Positions 49,340 through 60,238 of a stretch of 64,000 nucleotides of DNA are shown piece by piece; within the stretch, counting starts at the first letter, position 1; each line of letters begins with the position of its first letter. The notes beneath the pieces were generated by a model. The model was not told where the DNA came from. It made no database searches and worked only from the letters and a program-made list of their open reading frames with translations. This DNA comes from Apricaphanius iberus (lineage: Eukaryota > Chordata > Actinopteri > Cyprinodontiformes > Aphaniidae). Made by a program: the position numbers and the translations under genes. Location of the stretch: positions 2,604,001-2,668,000 of the forward strand of contig JAPXFQ010000899.1 of the NCBI GenBank assembly GCA_028564705.1. The letters are read 5' to 3'.

Positions 49340-49605
49340 ACAGTTTGTAGTTTTTGTGCACTGGTGCCCACATCCATTAGTTATTGGGTAAGATGTGGAG
49401 TACATCCTGTTCGAGTACCAGTCCATCACAGAGCAAACCACCACACATGCACACACTAAGGGTGATTTATAAACCATTCAGTTGACCTAAAAGTCATGTT
49501 TTTGAACTGTGTATGGAGGCTACGCTTGCACAGGTAGAACATGGTAATTCCTTGCTGGAAAGGCCCCAAGCCAGGATTCAAACCTAAAACCTTGTTGCTG
49601 CAAAG
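49340..49605. repeat. Dispersed LINE-tail-like repeat, antisense copy
   Basis: AGTACCAGTCCATCACAG, GAACATGGTAATTCCTTGC and CAGGATTCAAACCTAAAACC match the reverse orientation of this repeat family. Confidence 0.55.
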
Positions 49606-49734
49606 CAAAATGTCTACTGTTACCCATGCAGCCTTAATACAAACATGAAACCTGAAATTGATTCAAATTAAAATGACTGAAAAAACTGTTTCAAAAGTAT
49701 ATCTCAATAACCTTTTAGTTGTCTTTTGTAACAC

Positions 49735-50000
49735 ATTACAGTGGTGAAGTTGGTAGCACTGGAGTTTGCATGTTCTCCATGTGCATATATGTACGGTGGC
49801 TTCCTCCTGAAACAGGAGTGTTGAGTTAATTGCTCTCTAAATTATCCCTTTGTGTGTGTGCATGGTTGTGTTTCTTTCCATGTTGCCTTGCTAGGGACTG
49901 GTGACATGTCCAGGGTCATACGCACCAGCCCACAACCCCACCATACCCCAATGAACCAGCACCCTGCAAGGAGAAGTGGTTATAGCCATCGGATGGCTGA
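49735..50000. repeat. Dispersed LINE-tail-like repeat, sense copy
   Basis: GGTAGCACTGGAGTTTGCAT, TTCTCCATGTGCATA and GGACTGGTGACATGTCCAGG. It sits about 130 bp from an opposite-facing copy. Confidence 0.6.
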
Positions 50001-50639
50001 CTTGTAATATTTAAGAAATTTCAGATTTTACCCCAGAAATGGAAAACCGAAGTGTCTCTGTTGTGTAAAAACTGACTTTTGAAGATGGGTTTTGGAGGGA
50101 TCTTGATCTAAGTGGGCAATGATGTTTTTCCATTGTGTGGACTAAAAAGTTTTACTTTCTTAATGATGATAGTTACACTCTTTGTTCATGTTTTGCACAC
50201 TGATGATGGACAGAAAGGTTCCTCTGGAAGACCAGATGGGGTCACAGCCGGTCAAATCCGTCAGGAGGGTCCTGGGAGAGATCCCTGAGAGGGGGCTCGA
50301 TCCATGCCATTTCAGGGTGATGTAAGGACTTTGGTCCTGAGAGGGTGGCGTGAAGGCCTCGCTGCCATTTCATGGTGCCCTCAGCTGACCTTTTCATAGA
50401 GTCGGACCAAAGGAAATCCATGTCCATGACCTTTGTGTTGCATCTCTTCATGCTGGCACAGGAAGAGGGAAAAAAATGAGCTTCTGATTGGGGATGAAAA
50501 GGGCAAGCCTCGGTGCACACAGGAACATGACCCTTAAACTCTAACCTTTAAAGCATTGTGGGGAAGAGAACAGCCTGGGAGTTGATTGGAAGTCAAATAT
50601 GGGAAATGTTGACTCTGCATAACAAGCCAGTCTTGTACA

Positions 50640-51290
50640 GGTCCTGGCAAAACTATGCACACGCCTTAAGTCACTTTAATTGTATAGCCTTTTTTTGTAA
50701 GGCTGAATAACACAAAATAAGGCATAAGTGAAAAATGAACAGACATTTATGATTTGATTTTTATTCTGGTTCTACTTGTATTCTTTTGCCTATAAATATA
50801 AATCTGCAACCAATTTTAACAGTCAATTAGCAAATACAGTTCACCTTTGTGTAAGTTCATCTCACAGAGCTCTTTCCAATCAATCATTAGAAAATGGAAA
50901 GAGTACAGCACAACGGCACAATCCCCTAAGACATGGCCAATTGTTTAAACTTAAAGACTGTGAAAGGAGAACATTAATCAGACAAGCAGCAAATAGGTTT
51001 ATGGAAACTCTGGATGAGCTACAAAGATCCCTGGCTAAAGCCTGAAGAAGTCAGTTTGGATGTCATGTAGGAGACTGGGAAAACTTGTGGAAGATGGTGC
51101 TCTGGTCAGATATCAACATTTAACTTCTTGGACAACATTCAAAACTCTATGCATGTTGGAAAACAACGATAACTGCTTTAACACACCATTCCCATTGTGG
51201 AACATGGTTCTGGTAGCATTGTGCTGTGGATAGACCTTTCTCTGACAGGGAAGCTAGTCAGAGTTGATAGAAAGTTGGATGTCCCTAAAA
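50640..51290 (+). mobile_element. Tc1/mariner relic, 5' part
   Basis: Begins with GGTCCTGGCAAAACTATG, a Tc1-type end. An interior frame (50776-51045) retains RRTLIRQAANRF-like helix-turn-helix residues, and the rest keeps only nucleotide similarity (GTGCTCTGGTCAGAT, GGACAGGGAAGCTAG-like). It is truncated at a microsatellite near 51330. Confidence 0.6.
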
Positions 51291-51330
51291 ATGGGACAGT
51301 AGTGGAAAAAAATCTGCTAGAGGGAGCATA

Positions 51331-51350
51331 AGACAGACAGACAGACAGAC

Positions 51351-51402
<52 letters not shown>
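51331..51402. repeat. (GACA)n(GATA)n microsatellite
   Basis: About 5-6 GACA units run directly into about 13 GATA units. This is the Bkm-type combination known from vertebrate genomes. Confidence 0.95.
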
Positions 51403-52815
51403 GGAAGTTGGTGGTTGTAGCGTGAGAAAATGAAAAAAAACAACAATGGTTTACCATTTTCAAAGTTCAAGCTAAACTGAACCACTACTGGTTTGTCACA
51501 AAAGTTTTTCTGTCCAGAAAAGCCTCTCTTTTTGTGTATACACTAATTGACCACTAGGAGGAGGCCTTGTCTCACGCTGATTCCCAGCAGTCCCTGATGG
51601 ATTCTGAGAGCATGGACCTAATTGATTGGGTCAAGTCTTGGATGTCAGGCCGCGATGACACCTTAATCCTGAGCTCTCAGTGAGGTGAATACGAGAAAGC
51701 AGCTTCTGAAGACTTTTCCTCCTGATCCTGAGCTCCACGTCCCCTCTCAGTTTGAAGTTAGAGGAGGAAAAAGGGTTTGACTAAACTCCAGAGATAATGT
51801 GGGCGAGAAAGGAAGGAAAACGGCGGAATAAAGACAAAGAACTTAATTGCGAGTCGTATCTGCTCTGTAGTATGTAATGTATAATGTTTTAGTCTTAAAG
51901 TTTTGCGAAACAACAAAGAGTAGGAGGAACGGAACATATATAAAGGGGGGAAAAAAGAAGCTGGTCTGATGATGAGTCGAAGCACGTATCTGCGCTCAAC
52001 CGTGTCTCCTTTCTGCACTCCGAGCTCGCAGCTGCGGCGGCGGGTATTGAATTCAGATGCGACCTGTCTCTTCGCTCCGCTCCGGCCGCTACAGGTGGAA
52101 ATGCTCTTATCAATACAGACTGTCCGAGCCTGACTCCGGCCTGATCCGCCTCATTGATGATTTTAGGTGCTCCTGCCCTCCCCTCCCCCTCTGTCTCCTC
52201 CCAGAGGAGCCCTGATTGATTAATGTCTGGGTCACAGTGGTATTTCCATATTGATACCTCGATTGATGACCGTGCTTCAGCACGTTGCCTTTATTGACCT
52301 GCTGGAAAGTGACACGTTTCAAAATGTTTGGGGGAGACAGTTTGGAATAAGGGCTTCATAGATACTGGTACGAGTAACAGAACTGCATTTACATTTATGC
52401 GCAAAAAAAGGGGGAAAATCTTCCAGGAATACTAACAACCTGTTAGTACAAATTATTTTTCTAGGGGCGTTTCTTGAAATGGTCCTTCAGCAGTTGTGGT
52501 TCTTGAACGAATGGTGCCCTGGGCTCCCTTTTTGTTTTCAAAAAAATTACATATTGTAGGCCTATATTGACTGAATCTATACAGCACTTGTCTAGTCATA
52601 TTCCCTTCTGAAAGTGTTTACACTAGAGCCACAATCATCTTACTGCACTCACACCTACACATGGTAAGGAACGTTGGGTAACTGGTTTACCCCAAGTTCA
52701 ACTTTTGACTGCAAGGCAACTATTCACTCAGCTTCAGTTGCCCTGATTATCCTCGTGCTTATAGGTTTCTTATACAGGCTGATTTATCAAGGTTCCTGAT
52801 AGTGACGCAAAATTA

Positions 52816-53026
52816 CAGTCGAAACCAAAAGTTTACATACACTATGTGGAAACGCACATATCCTTTTTTTTTCTCACTGTCCAACATGAAATCGGAATAA
52901 ACTTTTCCTATTCTAGGTCAATTACAATTAATACAATTATTTCTATTTACTAAATGTCAAAATAAAAAGAGGAGGATTTTTCCAGACATTTTTTAATCAC
53001 TTTTTTCAAAGTCAGAAGTTTACATA
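52816..53026 (+). repeat. Left inverted repeat of the Tc1 element
   Basis: Outer motif CCAAAAGTTTACATACAC and inner motif AAGTCAGAAGTTTACATA are the expected transposase-binding direct repeats. Confidence 0.9.
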
Positions 53027-53190
53027 TACTAACATCACTATGCCTTTAAACAATTTGGGAAAGCCAATATAATGATGCTATCTCTTTGGAAGCTTCCGAA
53101 AGGTTAATTGACCTCATTTGAGTTAATTAGAGACACACCTGTGGATGTATTTAAGGACACATTTAAACACACTGCTTCCTTGTGATCATC

Positions 53191-54209
53191 ATGGGTCAAA
53201 AGAAATCAAAAGAAATCAGTCAAGAGATCAGGAAGAGAATTGTGGACTTGCAAAGATCTGGTTCATCCTTGGGTGCAATTTCCAGATGCCTGCAGGTACC
53301 ACGTTCATCTGTTCAGAAAATTATACGCAAGTAGAAGCACGAGAGGAACATCCAACTATCATATCGCTCTGGAAGGAGATGGATTCTGGGTCCCAGAGAT
53401 GAACACAGTTTGTTCCGATATGTCCAGAACAACCCAAGGACTAAAGCAAAAGACCTTGTGAAGATGCTGACTGAAGAGGGTAAAAGTGTTTCTTTATCCA
53501 CAGTGAAACGAGTACTGTACAGAAGAGGGCTGAAAGGCTGCTCTGCAAGAAAGAAGCCTTTACTCCAAAAGAAACACAAAAATGCCAGACCAAAGCTTTC
53601 TATTGCACACAAGGATAAAGACCTTATTTTTTGGAAACATGTCCTGTGGTCTGATGAGACTAAGATTGAGCTGTTTGGCCACAATGACCATTGTTATGTT
53701 TGGAGGAAAAAGGGCGAAGCTTGCAGGCCTCAAAACAACATCCCAACTGTGAAACATGGGGGTGGTAGCATCATGTTGTGGGGTTATTTTGCAGCAGGGG
53801 GGACTGGTGCACTTCACAAAATAGATGGTATTATGAAGAAGGAACACTCTGGAAATATTGAAGCAACATCTGACGACATCTGCCAGGAAGTTGAAGCTTG
53901 GGCACAAATGGGTCTTTCAAATGGACAATGATCCAAAGCATACTGCCAAACTGGTTACTAAGTGGCTTAAGGATAACAAAGTCAATGTTTTGAGGTGGCC
54001 ATCACAGAGCCCAGATCTAAATCCCATTGAAAATGTATGGGCAGGACTATATATGAGCAAGACGACCTACAAACTTGGCTCAGTTATACCTGTTCTGTCA
54101 GGAGGAATGGGCCAAAATCCCCACAAACTATTGTGAGAAGCTTGTGGAAGGATATCCAAAACGTTTGACCCACGTCATACAGTTTAAAGGCAATAATACC
54201 AAATACTAA
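53191..54209 (+). pseudogene. Tc1 transposase, one stop and at least two frameshifts
   Basis: Starts with ATG at 53191 (MGQKKSKEIS, paired-like helix-turn-helix, LGAISRCLQVPRSSVQKII). A TAG at 53332-53334 interrupts the DNA-binding domain after codon 47. The same frame then runs on with the second helix-turn-helix (VSLSTVKRVLYRRGLKG) and the first DDE residue in LWSDETKIELFG. Frame changes near 53850: the second Asp ([12 protein letters not shown]) and the Glu ([11 protein letters not shown]) lie in another frame. Near 54052 it shifts again before the normal C-terminal CQEEWAKI...NTKY region, which stops at 54207-54209. All three catalytic residues are still encoded, but no single product can contain them. 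Confidence 0.92.
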
Positions 54210-54216
54210 TGAAATG

Positions 54217-54424
54217 TATGTAAACTTCTGACTTTGAAAAAAGTGATAAAAAATGTCTGAAAAAATCCTCCTCTTTCTGTTTTGACATTTAGTAAATAGA
54301 AATAATTGTATTAATTGTAATTGACCTAGAATAGGAAAAGTTTATTCCGATTTCATGTTGGACAGTGAGAAAAAAAGGATATGTGCGTTTCCACAGAGTG
54401 TATGTAAACTTTTGGTTTCGACTG
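54217..54424 (-). repeat. Right inverted repeat of the Tc1 element
   Basis: Inverted copy of 52816-53026 with a few substitutions and small length differences. Confidence 0.9.
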
Positions 54425-56928
54425 TATGTGCGGCGCTAGAAATTTGCACGAGTGGGTTATCCTTAATTTGCAGCTGATGTACTAAGATTGCGTGAGCAAT
54501 TCTTAACAGGCGCAAGCAGCAGTATTCAAATGAGGAGTTTGCGGCTGCTAATGCAATGTCTTTGCCAAAAAAAATGCTAAAATGCTGTGAATTCTGTTTT
54601 TTGTTTATCAGTAATAAATGTAATTCATGCAATGTACATGTGCTGCTCTCTGCTGCATGCACACATTGTATTGGAAGGTTAGACTGCTGATGTGAGAAAC
54701 TAATGAGGATCCATTAGGATCATGTGGGCTCAGCCCATCTTCACCAGGTGGAGATGCGACGAGAGGGCAGTGAGTTATGATGCGTCTTTGGGGAGAAACA
54801 GGTAAATATTTGCATTACTCTCAGGTTTATGGCCATTAGAGTGTTAATTACTCTTATTTTATAATGTTTATGAATTACATTTTTTGTTTGTCAATAATAA
54901 ACTCATGTTGAATGTGGTAGCGCAAATTTAAGACATGCTTTTCAGAAGTGCTAAAAATAGACGCTAATATAGCTGGCGCAAACATTTTTATGTTTAGTAA
55001 ATCACATTGCGCCTGGAACGCCTAATTCTTTGCCTATTCTCCTCTCAATATTTTGCATCTGCTTACAGAAACGCCCAGAATGCACATTAATCAAGGGGAA
55101 AATCACTAAATGGATTGCGAGCGTCTTGCTGTGGGTTTAACGGCGCAATGCGCTCTGCGTCGTGTTGTTAGATCAGCCAGTACCTGTTTTTGCAATGCTC
55201 TGTGGTTTCTGCAGGTTTTAAGAAGCGCAAACTCTTGATAAATCAGTCCCATTGTGTGTTAAAGAGCCTAATTCTTCAGCTCAGGTTTTATCAAATTGTG
55301 ACTTGAATGCTCAAGTTAACCTAAAGGCACCCTAATGTAAAAGAAAAATCACAAAATATCCTCTTTTTATATTTTCACAAATAAAACAAGTGTTTTAATA
55401 ACAAATTTTCCCACATTATCCAGTTTAGTTTTGAGCAAATTATTTTAGACTGAACTAGAGCTGATCAGATGCACTCCTTAAAAAAAACAAAACTATTTTA
55501 TCACTGAATAAGGATCTCATATCAAATCACCACTTCAACATCATAAGGCTGGCAAGAGATACCATCATATTTTATTATATTGCTTATATGCACAACACAG
55601 GAAAGAACCACTTCATATTTAAATAATATGCAAAGAAGTAACATTTTTGAAAATATTTTTACTGTAGATTCTGCTTATTAAAAACAGGTGCTTGTGATGT
55701 TCCTTGGCACAATGGCACCCTGGGCGAAGAGTCACATAGTCTGTTATAAAAGTCCTGCTATAAAATTGCTCTGGTCTTTATTGACAAACATTGATGAAGA
55801 GTAGAAAAGGATAATATGTGAAGGTTGCCTAAAAGGGGCTATTAATATTGGACAAATTGCTACCAAAAATATATTTATGACTTTGAAGCTGTTGATGTGA
55901 CAACAGCTGAACATAGAGTGGTTCTAAAAATGTACATACCCTTGTTTGAATAACATGGTTTTGTAATCTAAATAAAGAAAACAAGAACTATTATACACTA
56001 ACATAAATCCACATCTTTTCATAAACTGATACACAACTTGAGTTTGTTGCCCAAGGATACATCAACACATAGCGGTAGAAGCACAAAGTTCTTTATTACA
56101 AAATATTCTTTTTGCTTATGTATATTCTCATATAGAGTGGAAACAAATGGTTTGGCTAACATCCGGTATCCAAGTTTGTTAAAAGTGAAATGCTGTGAGA
56201 AAGTATTTACGCTGTTTAGATTTCCTCTTTTTTATTTTTTTTTACTTTTTAGTCACTCTTAACTGTGGCAATTCTTAAAACTAAAACTTATAAAAACAAC
56301 AAATAACTAGTTTTAATACCAGACAATGTTAAGTATATATAATAAGCATAATCCATAATCATTCGAGGAACTGGAAAAAACAAATTTCTACATGTAAAAG
56401 TAGTATACATTTTGAATAATTCATATGTTTGAATCTACATATTAAGAAACAACATGTGGAAAGTTATTCATACCCTTCACAATAATCAATGTAACCCCCA
56501 CCTCTTATAATTTCCTGCCAGCCCTTTAAATAAGTCCAGTGATATTTGATACTGTGACAAAGAGGTATTTCAACATAGAATTACTTGATAAAACAAAAAT
56601 ATGAGTATTGCAAATATTTTTTTCCACAAATGGATGCAGCTCAACTATCTGAATATGTCAACTTAAATACAAAAGGGCTGTAAGAAACTGATATTAATTG
56701 ATTATATTTTATTTGGAGATTACAAATGTTCTCCTACATGAGATACTAATGGATCTGCAGCCCATATTGAGCTCAAAATTATAGTGAAAACAGAAAGGCA
56801 GATAATCTGAAGATGGATTTTCAGAAAATTAACTACTCACAGAAAATCAATTGTTTGAAAAATTACACAAACAATGTGGAATCAGATTTGAAGAAGTCAA
56901 AGAAACTATCATCAAAAAGCCTCTAGAT
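54425..56928. other. Intergenic, nothing firmly recognised
   Basis: AT-rich. Phrases such as GTACATACCCTTGTTTGAAT (55930) hint at further decayed Tc1 ends, but no boundaries could be drawn. Confidence 0.4.
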
Positions 56929-57271
56929 AAGTAGTTCCCAAAGTTGAGGCTGGGATACCACTTGTGGTCATAAACATATAAGTGTTAGGTTCTGAGATCT
57001 TCCTGAGAAAATAATGTGGATACCTGAAGTAGCAAAGAGAAAGCATCTGCATGTTATAAATAGAGTAAAACACAAAAAATGCTTGACTTGAATGGATAAA
57101 AACTACATATATTGATCAAATACTTGCTGTTGATGTCGATTGTGTTACCATTAAACCACGTTTTAACCAACTCAGGAAAAAATACCTGCATGATCCACCA
57201 AGAGTCAGGATCACAAGGCTCTTACATTTTATATTTTCAGGGTCAGAAGTTGGAACGTTTGGGAACCACTG
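56929..57271. mobile_element. hAT MITE (343 bp) with 8-bp target duplication
   Basis: Flanked on both sides by CTCTAGAT (56921-56928 and 57272-57279), a perfect 8-bp duplication. Termini AAGTAGTTCCCAAAGTT and AACGTTTGGGAACCACTG match the hAT consensus end CAGTGGTTCCCAAAC. No transposase is encoded. Confidence 0.88.
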
Positions 57272-57539
57272 CTCTAGATGGTTTCAAAAGATGTTGGTAA
57301 AAAAGCAGAACATTTGGACCAACACCAGCAGATGACATTGCTATCAATATCAATACAGAACCTTACACTGGACTTGAAGCTTCATCTTGGATTGTGTGCC
57401 TCTCCATTCTTCCTCCAGAATCTAGGACATTGGTTTCAAAATGAGATGCAACATTTGCTGTCATCAGAAGTGAGGACTTTGAACCTCTGAGTAGCAGACC
57501 AGCAGCGACTGAACAATAGGAATACAACATATTAAACCA

Positions 57540-58150
57540 ATGTACTGTACAGGATCAGTTTGTCTGTGGTGGCTCTTGATGCACTAACTCCACTCTCTGT
57601 CCACTCCTTGTGAAGGTCCTCAACACTTTTGAATTACCTTTTCCTGAAAATCCTCTCCTCTGCAGTCATTCCTGCTGCTTGTACACATTTTTCTTCCACT
57701 CTTTCCCCTTCCACATAACTTTCTATTAATGTGCTTTGATGCAGCACCAACTTCTTTTGCAATTACCTTTAGAGCTTTTCCCTTCACATGGAAGGTGTCA
57801 TTGACAGTTTTCTGTGCAACTGTGAGGTCAGCAGTTTTCCCCATAATCATGTTTTGTACTGAACCAGACTGAGAGACCATTTAAAGACCCAGAAACCATT
57901 TGCAGGTGTTTTGGATTATTTAGCTCATCAAAGTGTGGCACTTTGAGCCTAACGAATTGGACCTTAACACAATATTCTAACTTTCTGAGATTTTGAAATT
58001 GGGGGTTTCATAAGCTGTAAGCCACAAATATCAATATCATTCCAACTAAAGACTGGAAATATCTTGCGTTGCATGTAATCAGTCTATATCATATATTAGT
58101 TTCACGTTTTAAATTTAATTACTGAAATAAATGAATTTTTGCATGATAAG
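57540..58150 (-). mobile_element. Tc1/mariner-like relic, N-terminal part
   Basis: On the minus strand an end-like region (AATTTAAAACGTGAAACT, TTAAGGTCCAATTCG) leads into the start of a transposase gene at 57880. The C-terminal half and the second end are not visible. Confidence 0.6.
57620..57880 (-). pseudogene. Tc1-like transposase N-terminus
   Basis: The frame contains MGKTADLTVAQKTVNDTFH, KALKVIAKEVGAASKHINRK and LCGRGKSGRKMCTSSRNDCR, the helix-turn-helix and GRKRCTS.RDD block of a fish Tc1-like transposase family. A short deletion lies in the recognition helix region (normally ...GCSQSAVSKHI). The DDE domain is absent. Confidence 0.75.
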
Positions 58151-58345
58151 TTTTTATGTTTCACCTGTACATTTTCTACAAATTAGGCACCGGTACTAAT
58201 CAGGTATCGAGGCCAGAACCTTTCTAACGTACTCTTATCGGTATTGGTTAGTTAACCGATACCATGAACTGATACTTAAAATGTGGAAACTCTGCAATAA
58301 TTTCACAGAATAGTTTTTTTTTTTCATTTGAAATGTTAAGTGATC

Positions 58346-58550
58346 ATTTCACTAGCCAGGACCACGCCAAAGCTTAAGTTAACGATTTGCAAGCAAGAAT
58401 AATGCTACTAGTTAAGAATTTAAACCGTTTATTGAAGGCGTGGAGGATCGAAAGGTCTGGGGAGAGGTACCGTCGGAGACCGGGAGGAAGACTCAGTGTG
58501 GGGGTGCAGTCTTCAGGAATATTGTCTTTCTGAACCTGCTCAGGACCCCC
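58346..58550 (-). repeat. Split direct repeat A, copy 1
   Basis: Shares CACTAGCCAGGACCACGCCA, GGCGTGGAGGATCGAAAGGT and CAGTCTTCAGGAATATTGTC with 59146-59320, in the same orientation. This copy has a roughly 30-bp insertion (about 58394-58425). Confidence 0.85.
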
Positions 58551-58620
58551 CAGACGGAACCTAGAAAAGAGAGATGTTAAAAGAAAGATGCTGTAAAAGA
58601 AAGGGGGAGGGTAATGAGGG

Positions 58621-58936
58621 GTGGTTCGGCAGGACCCAGAGAGAAAGCGGGTTGGCTAGACCCGTCAAAAAGAGAGGTGGGTCAGCAGGACCCAGCAAAA
58701 AGGGGGGCGGGTCGGCAGGACACAGCAAAAAGGGGGGGCGGGTCGGCAGGACCCAGCAAAAAGGTGGGCGGGTCGGCCGGACCCAGCCAAAAGGGGAGAC
58801 GGGTCTGCGGGACCCAGCCAAAAGGGAGGCGGGTCGGCGGGAGCCAGCGAAAAGGAGGCGTGTCGGCCTGACCCAGCGAAAAGGAGGCGGGTCGGCAGGA
58901 CCCAGCGAAAAAGGAGGCGGGTCGGCAGGACCGGGC
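58621..58936. repeat. Minisatellite, about 10 units of 29-31 bp
   Basis: Unit core GGGTCGGCAGGACCCAGC followed by an A run and GGAGGC. Units differ by point changes and G/A-run length. Because the unit is GC-rich and stop-poor, long repetitive open frames appear on both strands; they are not genes. Confidence 0.95.
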
Positions 58937-58961
58937 AACCTAGAGGGATGGGAAGGGAGGG

Positions 58962-59149
58962 GTGAAAAACGAATGAGACAGACGACAAATGAGAAGCAGA
59001 CAGGGTTTATATGTGCATCCCAGCGTGATTAGGAAAATGAGGGGCTGGAGGTGCTGGGTGACGTGAGTTTAGGGCTGATTAGGACGTGTGAAGCGGTTAT
59101 GGGGCGTGTCTTTACTCCTGAATTTAAGTTAACTTTGTTAACTCCATTT
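58962..59149 (-). repeat. Split direct repeat B, copy 1
   Basis: Shares GAGAAGCAGACAGGGTTTAT, TTTAGGGCTGATTAGGAC and GTTAACTTTGTTAACTCCAT with 62536-62717, in the same orientation. It abuts repeat A copy 2 directly. Confidence 0.88.
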
Positions 59150-59320
59150 CACTAGCCAGGACCACGCCACAGATTAAGTTAACGATTTGCTACAAGTTTA
59201 TTCAAGGCGTGGAGGATCGAAAGGTCTGGGGAGAGGTATCGTTGGAGACCGGGAGGAAGACTCAGTGTTGGGGTGCAGTCTTCAGGAATATTGTCTTTCC
59301 GAACCTGCTCAGGTCCCCCA
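59146..59320 (-). repeat. Split direct repeat A, copy 2
   Basis: Near-identical to 58346-58550 apart from the small insertion in that copy. Confidence 0.85.
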
Positions 59321-59419
59321 AAAAGGTCTTGATAGAGTGATTAACTAAGAGGCGAATGCACATGGCGTGGATCAGATTATTTCAGATCAATATGCTGAAG
59401 AGTGCCAGCAGGCTAGAAT

Positions 59420-59683
59420 CTGGATTAATATTGTCAGAGATCCCTGGACGGGCGGCTGAGGTAGCTGCACCTATGTGGATGGAATGAACAGAAGAGAATT
59501 AGGGGGAGATGCCGGACCGGTGGAGAATCTGATTCCAGGAATTCGAGAACCAGAACCAGGTAGCTGAGCTTCTGATTCCGTGATGAACCGCGGGTTGAAT
59601 GGTGAGCCGTTAGTGGATAACCGGGACTGAATATAATGGGATGGCTTATAGGGACTGAGGTTAGAACCCCTAGAAAGGCCCAC
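59420..59683 (-). pseudogene. Second tyrosine-recombinase piece (partial duplicate)
   Basis: The minus strand reads LSPYKPSHYIQSRLSTNGS and NPRFITESEA, shifts frame to ATWFWFSNSWNQILHRSGIS, then after a stop reaches IGAATSAARPGISDNI. The last motif is the box around the catalytic Arg (normally HSFRIGAATSAA), with the Arg position changed to His. It lies downstream of a complete C-terminal end (59689), so it is a rearranged extra copy of the middle of the enzyme. Confidence 0.7.
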
Positions 59684-59688
59684 AGATA

Positions 59689-59925
59689 TTAGTACAGCAG
59701 AGAATGGGCGTGACGTAGATCGTCGAGATCCTTGCGGATGTAGGTTTGATGCACGGAAGGTGACCGATGGCCTAAAATTTGGATGATGTTTGCGATCCCT
59801 AATAAGGCGGCTGAGATTCCAGTGGGGACTGAATTAATGAAAAAGAATTCGGGTGAGACGCTGAACTGGCAGAGAATCTGGCGAGTGTGACTAGTGGATC
59901 AGAACCTGGTAGCGGGGCTATTCGA
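59689..59925 (-). pseudogene. Tyrosine recombinase C-terminus, one in-frame stop
   Basis: One minus-strand frame reads ATRF, a TGA (plus-strand TCA at 59899-59901, where Trp is expected), STSHTRQILCQFSVSPEFFF, GISAALLGIANIIQILGHR, SPSVHQTYIRKDLDDLRH and a stop at 59689-59691. LGHR followed by the Tyr of TYIR matches the C-terminal catalytic boxes (H/R and nucleophilic Tyr) of DIRS/Ngaro/Crypton recombinases. Confidence 0.75.
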
Positions 59926-60030
59926 TTCACTTTTTGGTTCTGTATAGTGGCGAGTCGTGAAGTTTTCTATGGAAGGAACCCCAGCAGATTGCATGAAGCC
60001 GTTGACATGGGGTCTGGTCCCAGTTCTTTC

Positions 60031-60165
60031 AGCAATCCCTCATACTGAGCAAGCGTGAAGCGATAGTGGAGAGGAAAAAATCCCCTTTGGGAAGAAACCT
60101 CTGGCAGAACCTGGCTCAGTACAAGCGGTCATCTGCCGCGACCCTCCAGGGGGTCTGAGAAGACA
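60031..60165 (-). repeat. LINE-A 3'UTR fragment inside the Ngaro-like element
   Basis: AGCAATCCCTCATACTGAGC, GAAACCTCTGGCAGAACC and GGTCATCTGCCGCGACC match 22066-22190 of LINE-A in the same orientation. It lies between the N-terminal and C-terminal recombinase pieces. Confidence 0.75.
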
Positions 60166-60238
60166 GAAGAGAAAGCATGGCAGATGCTTGGTCGCTTTAA
60201 GCATCATCTGAGCAGATGCTAACAAGCGGTTGGAGCTT

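Larger units (their letters stand above)
46991..52815. other. Intergenic, repeat-rich
   Basis: Holds diverged dispersed-repeat copies (47785, 49340, 49735), a Tc1 relic (50640) and a GACA/GATA microsatellite. No exon was recognised. The segment 50200-50520 is non-repetitive in appearance and unassigned. Confidence 0.6.
52816..54424 (+). mobile_element. Tc1 transposon, full length (1609 bp), inactive
   Basis: Ends CAGTCGAAACCAAAAG and CTTTTGGTTTCGACTG are perfect inverted repeats, flanked by TA (52814-52815 and 54425-54426). Inverted repeats of about 210 bp (52816-53026 and 54217-54424) carry an outer and an inner motif around GTTTACATA, the IR/DR layout of fish Tc1 elements such as those used to build Sleeping Beauty. 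The arms remain highly similar, so insertion is not very old even though the transposase is broken. Confidence 0.95.

Noticed and set aside
58621..58936. CRISPR-like array
   Set aside because: Units are contiguous and have no unique spacers, and the genome is vertebrate; it is a minisatellite.
58561..59032. Repetitive frames on both strands resembling small secreted or structural proteins
   Set aside because: Produced by the 30-bp minisatellite.
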